From NCBI RefSeq assembly GCF_030503435.1, contig NZ_JAUKPO010000006.1, positions 248,001-312,000 of the forward strand: a stretch of DNA of 64,000 nucleotides, given 5' to 3'. How positions within the stretch are numbered: position 1 is the stretch's first letter; each line of letters opens with the position of its first letter. A program made the translations under genes and the position numbers. Shown here one piece after another: positions 1-8,163 of this stretch. This stretch comes from Rhodocytophaga aerolata. GTDB taxonomy: Bacteria > Bacteroidota > Bacteroidia > Cytophagales > 172606-1. A model generated the notes under the pieces. That model worked only from the letters and a program-made list of their open reading frames with translations. It was not told where the DNA came from and ran no database searches.

Positions 1-481
1 GTGCCACCGCCGTTAGTTTTTCGGTAACCGGCGTTAGGAGTAACTCATTCTTTTGGGTCACTTTTCCTAATCCGTTTTCCAGTGCCAGATCTACTATAGA
101 ATACCGGAATCCATTAGGTTGCGCCACATTGTCTACCGTAAATACATAGTATTGCGAACGGCTGCCAGGCGTGGGTACAATAATCCCTGATTGTGTAGAA
201 GAAGGATCGCCCATCAGGCCTGTTCCATTGGTCATCACTTTATGGTTTCTGTTCCAGATCGTAATTCCATCTGTATAGAAAGCCAACTGCCCGTTCTTAT
301 CCGCAATAGAAGCGCAGCCTTCTGTGGTATTTAACTTGCTGCCAGCAATGGCCTGGGGTGTACCTGTGCTGAAATCAAGCCCTGCATTATTACCGAAATA
401 CCATAGAGTACTTTCCCTCTGTGCAAAGCACACGTGCACCGTTAGAAGTAATACCAGTAAACCAATGCAGCGGCAGCTCAT
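1..481 (-). CDS. Large secreted protein, N-terminal part (WYFGN-type, probable T9SS cargo)
   Basis: Only the first 160 codons are present; the gene runs off the left edge. It begins at the ATG complementary to 479-481, with a signal peptide (about residues 1-21, ending FAQ). Then follow the WYFGNNAGLDF block, an EGCASI block, a FYTDGITIWNR block and GDPSSTQSG. This order is typical of the start of very long Bacteroidota surface proteins that usually carry PKD repeats and end in a gliding-motility/type IX secretion sorting domain. That C-terminus lies outside the window, so secretion by T9SS is inferred from the family. No function beyond surface or adhesion-like can be claimed. Confidence 0.8.
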   Translation of the reverse strand, partial: MSCRCIGLLVLLLTVHVCFAQRESTLWYFGNNAGLDFSTGTPQAIAGSKLNTTEGCASIADKNGQLAFYTDGITIWNRNHKVMTNGTGLMGDPSSTQSGIIVPTPGSRSQYYVFTVDNVAQPNGFRYSIVDLALENGLGKVTQKNELLLTPVTEKLTAVA

Positions 482-803
482 GCAGATAATTATAAATCAG
501 CATGAAGTTTGCAAATTGACCTATTTTAATTACTTTGAATTCTCTTGAAAGCTTACACAACTAAGTATTCAACAGATAATAGCCATAGAAAAAGAGCAGA
601 TTTATAAGCGCATATAACCACTTATAAATCAACAATATTTGATGAACAAAAAGATAAAATCAACCGTTATGAAAACACAATCTGTACAGATCTGTTTTTA
701 TACTATCTATCTTCCGTGCACAAATATTTACAGGTAAAAAATTGAAATATTTGACGAAAAAATGTAAATTAATATATTGTTATAGCCAGTAATTCTACTT
801 TCT
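482..803. other. Divergent intergenic region
   Basis: AT-rich 322-base spacer between the leftward secreted-protein gene and the rightward protease gene. Apart from the candidate promoter at 750-779, I see no RNA gene, repeat or credible small ORF. The open frame across 324-548 is antisense to the secreted-protein gene. Confidence 0.5.
750..779 (+). promoter_or_regulatory. Candidate Bacteroidota-type promoter for the aspartyl protease
   Basis: TTTG at 750-753, 19 bases, then TATATTG at 773-779. This is close to the TTTG-N19-22-TAnnTTTG pattern, one T short in the -7 element. It lies 24 bases before the ATG at 804. Confidence 0.4.
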
Positions 804-2069
804 ATGAAATCTCTATACAAGCACACAGTTTTGAGAGGTTTCAACTTTTTGATACTCCTCTTCATTCTACTGCCAGGCTATCTGCAGGCCCAGGAAAGCT
901 ATAATTTCCGTTTTACCTCTGCCAAGAGAAAGCAGGTTAAAATTCCCTTTGAATGGCATAGTAATCTGATCATTGTTCCTATTTCGATCAATAATTCGGA
1001 TACGATGAATTTTATTCTGGATACCGGAATTAGTATGACCTTGTTAACCGATCCAAAAGCAGCCAATGCTCTCAACTTACATTATGTGCGCAAGGTTGAC
1101 ATTACCGGTGTAGGGCAAGGGTCTTCTCTGGAAGCCTTAGTAGCTATTAATAATCAAATCAACTTAACCGGCATTGAAGCAAAAGGACAAAGTATTGTAA
1201 CACTCTCCGAAGATGTATTGCATCTGTCTAATTATGTAGGTATTCCTATACACGGTGTGTTTGGCTTTGATATTTTCCGGCACTTTGTAGTAAAAATTGA
1301 TTTTCACCAGAAAATATTAACCTTATACCGGCCTGATCAATACGAATATAAAGGCAAAGGAGAAAAAATACCTATCTCCATAGAAGATGCTAAACCCTAT
1401 TTGTTAGCCAAGGCTATATGGGCCGATAACCGGGAAGTACCCATAAAAGTGATTCTGGACACTGGTGCCGGGCATGCCTTGTCTTTGGACATGGGCACCA
1501 GTGAACATATCCAGCTACCCGATAAAATTGTACGGGCCCAGCTTGGCCGTGGGCTGAATGGTATTATCACTGGCAGCCTGGGCCGCATTGAAAAAGTAAT
1601 GATCGGGAAATATGAATTACAGAACGTGATTACTTCCTTCCCGGATACCAACTCTATAGCTGCTCAAATAGCCAAACGGGTAAATCGGCAAGGAAATATT
1701 GGGTGCGAACTGTTACGCCGGTTTGATGTAGTTTTTGATTACTCCCGGCATTATATTGTATTAAAGCCCAATAAGAGTGCCTTTAAAGCTGCTTTTGAGC
1801 GGGATATGAGTGGAATGGAATTACGTGCCAAAGGCGATAATTTCAGAACCTATGTGATTGAACATGTAGAAAAAAGCTCTCCAGCTGCGAATGCAGGTGT
1901 GATACCGGGAGATGAAATTATTTCTATTAATGGGCAGATGGCTAACAGCCTTCGGTTGAGTGAGATTTATAAAATGCTACAGAAGAAAGAGGGCAAAGAA
2001 ATTAACTTATTTCTGAAAAGAGGCACTGAATTTATTTTTGCATCTTTTCAACTCAAGCGGCTAATCTGA
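804..2069 (+). CDS. Retropepsin-like aspartyl protease with C-terminal PDZ domain
   Basis: 421 residues. The N-terminus is a signal peptide (hydrophobic 12-26, AQ cleavage region near 29-31), so the protein is exported to the periplasm or cell surface. Two aspartic-protease half-domains each show a DTG catalytic triad: ILDTG at about 71-75 and ILDTG at about 217-221. The fold can therefore form a pepsin-like active site in one chain rather than as a homodimer. Residues from about 335 to 405 form a PDZ domain (AGVIPGDEI motif) that would bind peptide C-termini. This architecture is common in Bacteroidota; the physiological substrate is unknown. The gene is monocistronic, closed by a strong terminator at 2091-2130. 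Confidence 0.85.
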   Translation: MKSLYKHTVLRGFNFLILLFILLPGYLQAQESYNFRFTSAKRKQVKIPFEWHSNLIIVPISINNSDTMNFILDTGISMTLLTDPKAANALNLHYVRKVDITGVGQGSSLEALVAINNQINLTGIEAKGQSIVTLSEDVLHLSNYVGIPIHGVFGFDIFRHFVVKIDFHQKILTLYRPDQYEYKGKGEKIPISIEDAKPYLLAKAIWADNREVPIKVILDTGAGHALSLDMGTSEHIQLPDKIVRAQLGRGLNGIITGSLGRIEKVMIGKYELQNVITSFPDTNSIAAQIAKRVNRQGNIGCELLRRFDVVFDYSRHYIVLKPNKSAFKAAFERDMSGMELRAKGDNFRTYVIEHVEKSSPAANAGVIPGDEIISINGQMANSLRLSEIYKMLQKKEGKEINLFLKRGTEFIFASFQLKRLI

Positions 2070-2090
2070 GTAATAAAGTGTTTTGTAATA

Positions 2091-2130
2091 GAAAAAGCCT
2101 GCCGGGGCTTAACCCCGGCAGGCTTTTTCT
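2091..2130. terminator. Bidirectional intrinsic terminator
   Basis: GC-rich perfect stem (GCCTGCCGGGG / CCCCGGCAGGC, five-base loop) flanked by an A-run on the left and a T-run on the right. It can stop transcription of the protease gene from the left and of rpmB from the right. Confidence 0.9.
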
Positions 2131-2147
2131 ATAAACGTAGAATAGGA

Positions 2148-2387
2148 TTACAACAGAACGTTACCAGCTTCGCGTGCTTCTTTCAATACAGCATCAATAC
2201 CATTTTTGTTGATAGTACGCAAAGCAGAAGTAGATACTTTTAATGTAATCCAGGTATCTTCGGAAGGAATATAAAATCTTTTCTTTTGCAAATTAGGATA
2301 AAACTTTCTCTTAGTTTTATTGTTGGCATGAGAAACATTGTTTCCTACCTGCGTCTTTTTCCCTGTAAGTTGACAAACTCTGGCCAT
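2148..2387 (-). CDS. rpmB: 50S ribosomal protein bL28
   Basis: 79 residues beginning [11 protein letters not shown], the classic L28 N-terminus. It is rich in Lys/Arg, has the [12 protein letters not shown] block and ends EAGNVLL. The open frame extends 27 codons upstream to 2468, but the ATG at 2385-2387 is chosen because the conserved protein begins there. It is part of the large ribosomal subunit and is needed for late assembly. Only one Cys (C5) is visible, so this is not the zinc-ribbon form. In many Bacteroidota rpmB sits next to rpmG and a DUF4295 gene; here it stands alone between a terminator and a divergent aminotransferase. Confidence 0.95.
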   Translation of the reverse strand: MARVCQLTGKKTQVGNNVSHANNKTKRKFYPNLQKKRFYIPSEDTWITLKVSTSALRTINKNGIDAVLKEAREAGNVLL

Positions 2388-2467
2388 GATAAATTCTTTT
2401 ATGCTGAAAAACGGAGTGCAAATATGAGAAAAAAGTATGATAACGGCAAATGAAATGTTAAATTTCA

Positions 2468-2632
<165 letters not shown>

Positions 2633-2714
2633 CTAGCTATAGATCCTGCAACTTTTTTTATAAAGCTGAAACACATACCTTGTGCAGATTGTTTAGGACT
2701 TATACGTTTTTGAT

Positions 2715-3944
2715 ATGATTCATACAAGTACTTCTTCTCAGCAAGCCATACAATTAGAGGAAGCCTATGCTGCCCATAATTACCATCCGCTACCGGTTGT
2801 CCTGGCAAAAGGCTCTGGTGTCCACCTATGGGATATAGAAGGGAAGCATTATTACGATTTTCTGTCAGCATATAGTGCAGTGAACCAAGGGCATTGCCAT
2901 CCAAAAATTATTGGCGCTCTAATAGAACAAGCGCAAACTCTTACCTTGACTTCCAGAGCCTTTCATAGCGATAAGCTTGGCGAGTGTGCCAAATATATTT
3001 GCGAGTACTTCGGGTATGACAAAGTATTACTGATGAACTCGGGAGCAGAAGCAAACGAAACAGCTATTAAAATGGCCCGCAAATGGGGCTATCAGGTAAA
3101 AGGTATTCCAGAAAACAAGGCCATTATTGTGGCCGTAGAGCGGAATTTTCATGGCCGGACAACAGGTATTATCTCTGCTTCCACAGATCCGGTAGCTACA
3201 CGGAATTTCGGCCCTTTTATGCCAGGCTACCAGGTAATCCCTTATAATGATTTGGAGGCTCTGGAAAATGCCTTGCAAAATCCGAATGTGTGTGGTTTTT
3301 GGGTAGAGCCTATTCAAGGAGAAGCCGGAGTATTTGTACCGGAAGATGGATATCTGGCTAAGTCACAGGAGTTGTGTGCCAAGTACAATGTTATTCTAAT
3401 GATGGATGAAATACAAACCGGTATTGGCCGCACTGGTAAACTGCTTGCTTCTTCACATGAACACGTGCAGCCAGATATGCTTATTCTGGGCAAGGCTTTA
3501 TCGGGAGGTGTATATCCGGTATCGGCAGTATTGGCAAGCGATGATATTATGCTAACTATCGGCCCCGGCGAACATGGATCTACCTTTGGAGGTAATCCCC
3601 TGGCTTGTGCAGTAACCATGGCGGCTCTGGAAGTGATACAAGAAGAAGGGTTGATTGAGAATGCTGCCAGAATGGGTGAGTTGTTTAGAAACCGGATGCG
3701 GGCAATTCAAGCTAAAACGGCCAAGGTTACTGCTGTTAGAGGGAAGGGATTATTGAATGCAATTGATATTGACGAAAAAATAGATGGACGCAGTGCCTGG
3801 GATATTTGCCTGGGTTTACGGGATAATGGCTTACTGGCTAAACCAACCCACGGCGATAAAATCCGGTTTGCACCCCCGCTCATTATTACACAAGAGCAAA
3901 TGGAGGAGTGCTGCGATATTATAGAAAAGACAATTATGCTGTAA
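2715..3944 (+). CDS. rocD: Ornithine--oxo-acid aminotransferase
   Basis: 409 residues, a class III PLP-dependent aminotransferase. It transfers the delta-amino group of ornithine to 2-oxoglutarate, giving glutamate-5-semialdehyde and glutamate, and so links arginine/ornithine breakdown with proline synthesis. Visible marks are NSGAEANE (about 109-115), the [11 protein letters not shown] block (231-241) and the PLP lysine K260 in [13 protein letters not shown]. The N-terminal [10 protein letters not shown] segment is typical of ornithine aminotransferases rather than acetylornithine ones. The start at 2715 gives the usual family length. It is monocistronic with a terminator immediately downstream. 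Confidence 0.93.
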   Translation: MIHTSTSSQQAIQLEEAYAAHNYHPLPVVLAKGSGVHLWDIEGKHYYDFLSAYSAVNQGHCHPKIIGALIEQAQTLTLTSRAFHSDKLGECAKYICEYFGYDKVLLMNSGAEANETAIKMARKWGYQVKGIPENKAIIVAVERNFHGRTTGIISASTDPVATRNFGPFMPGYQVIPYNDLEALENALQNPNVCGFWVEPIQGEAGVFVPEDGYLAKSQELCAKYNVILMMDEIQTGIGRTGKLLASSHEHVQPDMLILGKALSGGVYPVSAVLASDDIMLTIGPGEHGSTFGGNPLACAVTMAALEVIQEEGLIENAARMGELFRNRMRAIQAKTAKVTAVRGKGLLNAIDIDEKIDGRSAWDICLGLRDNGLLAKPTHGDKIRFAPPLIITQEQMEECCDIIEKTIML

Positions 3945-3948
3945 TTGG

Positions 3949-3974
3949 AAAAAAGCGTGACACCACGCTTTTTT
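3949..3974. terminator. Bidirectional terminator between rocD and the zinc-ribbon operon
   Basis: AAAAAGCGTG-acac-CACGCTTTTT hairpin with A-run and T-run. It lies immediately after the rocD stop and touches the stop codon of the converging zinc-ribbon gene. Confidence 0.8.
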
Positions 3975-5166
3975 ATATGCGTAATATACTCCCCATATCC
4001 AAAGGAAGTAGCGTAAATACAAATTGAGGGATAATATCCCATTCATGCATACTTATTTTTTTGCCCTGTGTGAGTAGTAAGACAAGGCATACAAGTAAAA
4101 TAAATGCGAGAACTGCCAGAGTAATTTTTATCCAGCTGTATGGCCGTTCGCCTTGTACCTCTCCAGTGCGGCCATTTACCATAAAACGGTACACTTTGTC
4201 GTTGTAACGGTAAGCACTCAGCCAGATAGGAAGCAAGGTATGCTTAAAAGTAACGTTGTTATAAATTGTATCTATTGAATGAATCCGCTGATGGTCACCT
4301 CCAATATCACGGCAAATAGTATTCCGGATGGTACTGTCCATTATCTGTTTAGCTTCTTCAAAACCTGCCCGTACATCCAGTTGGTATGTTTCTGTACGGA
4401 ACCCACTCAGGTATTTTTCATTGAAAGGAACCAGGTTTTGGGTATCCCAGGGCTCTAGTTCTCTGGTATAGTTTCTGGGTAAAGAATGGCTGGCAATAAC
4501 TAATACATCGTCAAAGGTGTTGTGCACAGTGCCGGAAGCATGCCGCCAGCGAATTTTGGTTACCTGCCTGGTACGGGTTACCTGTTTGCCATTTTCTGTG
4601 GTTGTATAACTTTCGTTCACCGTATAATTATCTCCCCGTTCGCCTACATACCGGCTGACCGTTTTACAATCATACGTCCAATAGGGAATATACATGCCGT
4701 TGATTTTCTCATGATTCTGGGCATATCTTTTTAAATCGTTGGGAGCAAACCATAAGTCATGCAGCCAGTTTTTATATAGATCGAATCCTTGCTTTTGATC
4801 TATTTTGAAAGGCAATAAAGACTTTGGCTTGATAACCGTACATAAGCTGCCAGAACTTACTACTAGAGCTGTGCCACAAAACGGACATTCATCCGATGTA
4901 ATATTAGGTTTGAGGCTGCTTTCTGCACCACAGGAAGTACATTTCACAACGGCTATCTGTTGTTTTTCGGCGGCTAATGCACCACTGGCAATAAAACTTT
5001 TATAATCTATTTCTTCAATTTCTTCAGCCGACGTTTCTATTTCATTCTCAGTGCCGCAATATGGGCATTTAAGATGAGTGCTGCCTGGAGCAAAAACCAG
5101 AAAAGCACCACACTCCCGGCAGGGAAATTTCTGATGAGCTATTTCGGGAGTAAACGAAGATTCCAT
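3973..5166 (-). CDS. Double zinc-ribbon protein with C-terminal membrane segment (YdjG-like)
   Basis: 397 residues. Two tandem TFIIB/rubredoxin-like zinc ribbons occupy the N-terminus: CRECG...CPYCG (about 16-37) and CTSCG...CPFCG (about 76-97). A soluble domain with an IPYWTYDC-type motif follows, then one strong membrane helix near 345-365 (TLAVLAFILLVCLVLLL). Homologs are often mislabelled as helicase-like, but no helicase motif is seen. It is last in an apparent leftward operon after an SPFH gene and a small membrane gene. In Bacillus subtilis YdjG and YdjH place the SPFH protein YdjI at the membrane; the same role is inferred here from gene order and domains. Confidence 0.75.
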   Translation of the reverse strand: MESSFTPEIAHQKFPCRECGAFLVFAPGSTHLKCPYCGTENEIETSAEEIEEIDYKSFIASGALAAEKQQIAVVKCTSCGAESSLKPNITSDECPFCGTALVVSSGSLCTVIKPKSLLPFKIDQKQGFDLYKNWLHDLWFAPNDLKRYAQNHEKINGMYIPYWTYDCKTVSRYVGERGDNYTVNESYTTTENGKQVTRTRQVTKIRWRHASGTVHNTFDDVLVIASHSLPRNYTRELEPWDTQNLVPFNEKYLSGFRTETYQLDVRAGFEEAKQIMDSTIRNTICRDIGGDHQRIHSIDTIYNNVTFKHTLLPIWLSAYRYNDKVYRFMVNGRTGEVQGERPYSWIKITLAVLAFILLVCLVLLLTQGKKISMHEWDIIPQFVFTLLPLDMGSILRI

Positions 5167-5231
5167 GTATAACTTGTAAGTAAAGAGGAAAGCAAGAAGC
5201 TAAATTTGATGTTAGATTCCGATACAAGTAT

Positions 5232-5645
5232 TCATTTTTCATGAATGAGCTCTTGTTCGGCTTTTTGTAAACTTAATGCACGGTAAAGGCCAGTCCAAAG
5301 TATTAAAAGTAGTGTAGCTATAACGCCGCTGCTTCTTAAATAAATACTCCAGAAGTTCACAAGCAGATGGTTTTTTAGATTCTGTTTGTCGTAAATAACC
5401 ATTAATTTCTCGCTAGTTTTGTATCCAACATTTTGAGGTCCATAAATAATAATGACCTGGTTGGCTGTTTTGCATTCAATTTCTGCATACGTATAGCCAC
5501 TCCCACGTTTTGAAGCAACCCAATCAGTGCCAGTAACGGTTCCTTCGGTTCTTATACCAAATAAAAATAAATCGGCTTGTGCCAAAATTGGGATGAGCAA
5601 AATCAATAATACTACACTGCAAAATACAGCTTTACTTATTTGCAT
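5232..5645 (-). CDS. Small two-helix membrane protein (DUF3592-like)
   Basis: 137 residues. A hydrophobic helix covers about 7-28 and a second about 105-125, flanking a soluble beta-rich segment with a TEGTVTGTDW motif and a GYKTSEKLMVIYDKQN stretch, as in DUF3592-type proteins. It is predicted to be inner-membrane with the middle segment outside the cytoplasm. It lies between the SPFH gene (61 bases upstream) and the zinc-ribbon gene (65 bases downstream) on the same strand, so it probably works with them. The family has no known biochemical activity. Confidence 0.65.
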   Translation of the reverse strand: MQISKAVFCSVVLLILLIPILAQADLFLFGIRTEGTVTGTDWVASKRGSGYTYAEIECKTANQVIIIYGPQNVGYKTSEKLMVIYDKQNLKNHLLVNFWSIYLRSSGVIATLLLILWTGLYRALSLQKAEQELIHEK

Positions 5646-5706
5646 GGGTTGGTTTTCTCGTGTGCAAACCTCCCAAATTTTAAAACCTGCGAGGTTTGCT
5701 ACTATC

Positions 5707-6807
5707 TTATACTGGTAATGGAGGGGGAGCCTGATTGAACAAAGAAGCCAGTTCGCCTACCTGTGAAGCTGGAGTCCATTGCGTCATGCCTGCTTTCCAT
5801 ACCAGAGTATCCCGTTGTAAGGTATTTTGCTGAACCATTTGGGTAAGAGTAGCCATGTTGTAAGGGCCACTTTGTTTACCTTGTAAGGCAATGAAGAAAG
5901 ATACATCTGTTGGCAGGGGAGGAGGCGTTTGACTGCCGGATGTATTTTGCTCATTCATTTTATTGGCAAACTGATTAGCTAATACAAAGCCCATTCCGGC
6001 GTTTAATGCATCCGAGCTTCCACCACTATTCTGCGCAGATTTTTCCAGGGCATTAGCCGCCTGGAATTGAGCATATGCATTTAAATTGCCTACTATTCCT
6101 ATGCTGCTGCGTTTATCCAGTGCAGCTTCTACATCCGGGGGAAGAGATATGTTTTCTACCAGCAGTTTAGTAACCTTCAGGCCATATTCATCAAAGTCGT
6201 CTTTAATGCGTTCGGTAACAAACTTCGAAAGTTCATCATAATTGGCTACCAGATCTAAGATAGGAATGCGGCTTTCACCTAATATATCTACAAAGCGGGA
6301 TACCACTATATTTCGTAATTGCTCACTTATCTCTTCCGTACTAAAATTACCATCAGTGCCTACTACTTCCAGCAAAAACTTAGTTGGGTCTTGTTGGATT
6401 TTCATGGTATAACTTCCAAAAGCCCGCAACCGTACCGGACCAAACTCCGGATCGCGGAGCATCACTGGGTTTTTAGTGCCCCATTTCATGTTGGTGAAGT
6501 TCTTGGTACTGATAAAATAAACTTCCGCCTTAAAAGGGCTATTGAAACCATACTTCCATCCTCTAAGTGTAGAGAGAACAGGCATATTCTGGGTGGTAAG
6601 CTCATAGGTACCGGCCATATTATAAATATCTGCCAGCCGTCCTTCGCTGATCAATACGGCCACCTGCGACTCCCGTACAATTAACTTTGCTCCATTCTTT
6701 ATTTCATTCTGGTACCTTGGAAAACGGTACACCATGGTATTATTGGTGGGGTCTACCCACTCAATAATATCTATAAATTCATTTGTCAGTTTACTCCAAA
6801 GACCCAT
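5707..6807 (-). CDS. SPFH-domain protein with C-terminal GYF_2 domain (YdjI-like)
   Basis: 366 residues from the ATG at 6805-6807 (MGLWSKLTNEFIDIIEW). The frame is open further upstream but family members begin at this ATG. Residues about 20-270 form an SPFH (virion-core/stomatin-like) domain with the FPRYQNEIKNGAKL start and an RFVDILGESRIPILDL segment. A Gln/Ala-rich linker and a prolin-rich stretch (TPPPLP) follow, then a GYF_2 domain (about 307-360, with GPYNMATLTQMV and WTPASQVGELASLF). The C-terminus ends PPPLPV. The role is inferred as a membrane-microdomain or membrane-stress scaffold recruited by the two downstream proteins. No PspA homolog lies beside it. Confidence 0.82.
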   Translation of the reverse strand: MGLWSKLTNEFIDIIEWVDPTNNTMVYRFPRYQNEIKNGAKLIVRESQVAVLISEGRLADIYNMAGTYELTTQNMPVLSTLRGWKYGFNSPFKAEVYFISTKNFTNMKWGTKNPVMLRDPEFGPVRLRAFGSYTMKIQQDPTKFLLEVVGTDGNFSTEEISEQLRNIVVSRFVDILGESRIPILDLVANYDELSKFVTERIKDDFDEYGLKVTKLLVENISLPPDVEAALDKRSSIGIVGNLNAYAQFQAANALEKSAQNSGGSSDALNAGMGFVLANQFANKMNEQNTSGSQTPPPLPTDVSFFIALQGKQSGPYNMATLTQMVQQNTLQRDTLVWKAGMTQWTPASQVGELASLFNQAPPPLPV

Positions 6808-6945
6808 AGTGCTACAATTTATTGGTTGATAAATACGTATTGAAAGTAATGCATTTTGGCACAAAAAGCAAAACATACACCTCTTTGCCTTACTCACCAA
6901 AACTTGTATACTTTATGTGTACAGCACCCAGGAGTAACCTTTGTA

Positions 6946-7386
6946 CTAGGGTTTTATTACAATCCGCTGATTAATAATAAATTCAGTGAGTTTACTCAAG
7001 AAGTAATATGGGAATACTTCCAGGGAAAGGATAAACAATTCATCTTTCTGCTGAATGTTGTCTGAATCATCAAAGGTAAATTCCATAATATCCAGCGATT
7101 GCATTTCTTTCAGTTCCTGCAAATCCAGATACACTTTTAAAATGCCTATGGCGCTGTCGATCTTAGCGGAATTTATTTCTACCTGTACAATAAACACCAG
7201 ATCGAAAAAACGTAAGGAAACTCTTTTCTCTGTGGCCTCCAACAATTGTATGATTTCAGGTTTAGCTAAAATAAGTTCTTTTAACTCATGAATCATTTCA
7301 GAGCCTGTTCTTTTTACATTTTCATACTTTTTTACTAAACCTCTGATATCATCAAGGCTGTAACGTATTTTATTCATACTAGTCAT
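6946..7386 (-). CDS. Hypothetical protein, 146 residues
   Basis: I do not recognise the family. The protein is charged and largely helical in appearance (SLDDIRGLVKKYENVKRTG at the start) with no signal peptide, so it is probably cytoplasmic. A mid-section reads as beta/alpha (RFFDLVFIVQVEIN). Two Met codons (7386 and 7377) could start it; the upstream one is listed. It faces away from a three-gene rightward cassette, and a promoter-like TTTG-N20-TAACTATA runs leftward at 7400-7431. It may be a regulator or partner of that cassette, which is inference only. Confidence 0.6.
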   Translation of the reverse strand: MTSMNKIRYSLDDIRGLVKKYENVKRTGSEMIHELKELILAKPEIIQLLEATEKRVSLRFFDLVFIVQVEINSAKIDSAIGILKVYLDLQELKEMQSLDIMEFTFDDSDNIQQKDELFILSLEVFPYYFLSKLTEFIINQRIVIKP

Positions 7387-7387
7387 T

Positions 7388-7598
7388 AAATGTTGTGTAT
7401 ATAGTTAGCGAGCTAATATACCCTATTCAAATTTTACTGGCTGAACATAATTCGTCTATCTATTACATGTCTGGTATTACTTTTTAGAATGGCAACCTCC
7501 TACGCTGATATGACGTTTATACATTTTTTGTTGGTTAAAAATAAAAACAACTAGTCAAAAAAAATTTGTCAATAAAATGTTGTATATAATTAAATTTA
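7388..7598. promoter_or_regulatory. Divergent control region with a repeated AAATGTTGT..TATATA motif
   Basis: The motif AAATGTTGTGTATATAGTTA (7388-7407) recurs with small changes at 7575-7593. A leftward promoter candidate has TTTG complementary to 7428-7431 and TAACTATA complementary to 7400-7407 (20-base spacing), so its -7 overlaps the first copy. A rightward candidate has TTTG at 7565-7568 and TAAATTTA at 7591-7598 (22-base spacing), overlapping the second copy. A shared regulator binding both is a reasonable inference. Confidence 0.4.
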
Positions 7599-7634
7599 TG
7601 TATACCTTTATACAACAATTAAAGAGTACAGAAC

Positions 7635-7892
7635 ATGAAAACACTTACAATTTATCAGATACAGCAAGCTTTAACCCAGGTAGTGAAAAGCTTTCAGCAT
7701 GTGGATGCTTATAAGGTAGAAGTGAGTATGTGGGATCACACGCAGCAGCCTATCCTACAATTGTATGTGGCCTGCACTATTAACAACGAGCATACAAGTA
7801 TTCATACACGTGCCCAGTCGTTGCCAGATGCTTTGGATGAAATAAAGCAATGGTACAAAAGGATTACCTCCCTTCAATTTTCTTTGAATTAA
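7635..7892 (+). CDS. Hypothetical protein, 85 residues
   Basis: Unrecognised. It begins MKTLTIYQIQQALTQ and has the look of a small alpha/beta fold: a helix, then the strands YKVEVSMWD and LQLYVACTIN, then a C-terminal helix ALDEIKQWYKRI. There is no signal peptide, membrane segment or Cys pair. It is first of three rightward genes (22 bases before the next), preceded by a very AT-rich leader. No DNA-binding or toxin motif is visible. Confidence 0.6.
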   Translation: MKTLTIYQIQQALTQVVKSFQHVDAYKVEVSMWDHTQQPILQLYVACTINNEHTSIHTRAQSLPDALDEIKQWYKRITSLQFSLN

Positions 7893-7914
7893 TTACCTAT
7901 TACCCTATACAATT

Positions 7915-8130
7915 ATGAGATACACAACAAACCGGATTATTGGCATGTACAACTTTACAACCATTGATGGTAAATATCTCCGCACATGCTATAGCCCTAA
8001 ACAAATTGCTCATATGTATTGCTTTGATGCAATTGATGACAACAACAACCTCCGGGTAATATTATCCCGGGAAGTTGACTTTCGGTCTTTTGAATATTTG
8101 CAGAATGGCACGTATTCTCCGGCTGCTTAA
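7915..8130 (+). CDS. Hypothetical protein, 71 residues
   Basis: Unrecognised small protein with a start like MRYTTNRIIGMYNFTTIDG and a C-terminus reading as SREVDFRSFEYLQNGTYS. The composition (Tyr, Asn and Asp rich, no hydrophobic segment) suggests a small soluble protein. It lies 22 bases after the previous gene and 33 before the next on the same strand, so the three are probably one transcript. Codon use resembles its neighbours. Confidence 0.55.
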   Translation: MRYTTNRIIGMYNFTTIDGKYLRTCYSPKQIAHMYCFDAIDDNNNLRVILSREVDFRSFEYLQNGTYSPAA

Positions 8131-8163
8131 ATAAACCCATGCTTTTAAACTCAAAACAATTAT

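Noticed and set aside
324-548. Rightward 74-codon open frame
   Set aside because: It is antisense to the signal-peptide region of the WYFGN-type gene, which has clear family motifs on the other strand.
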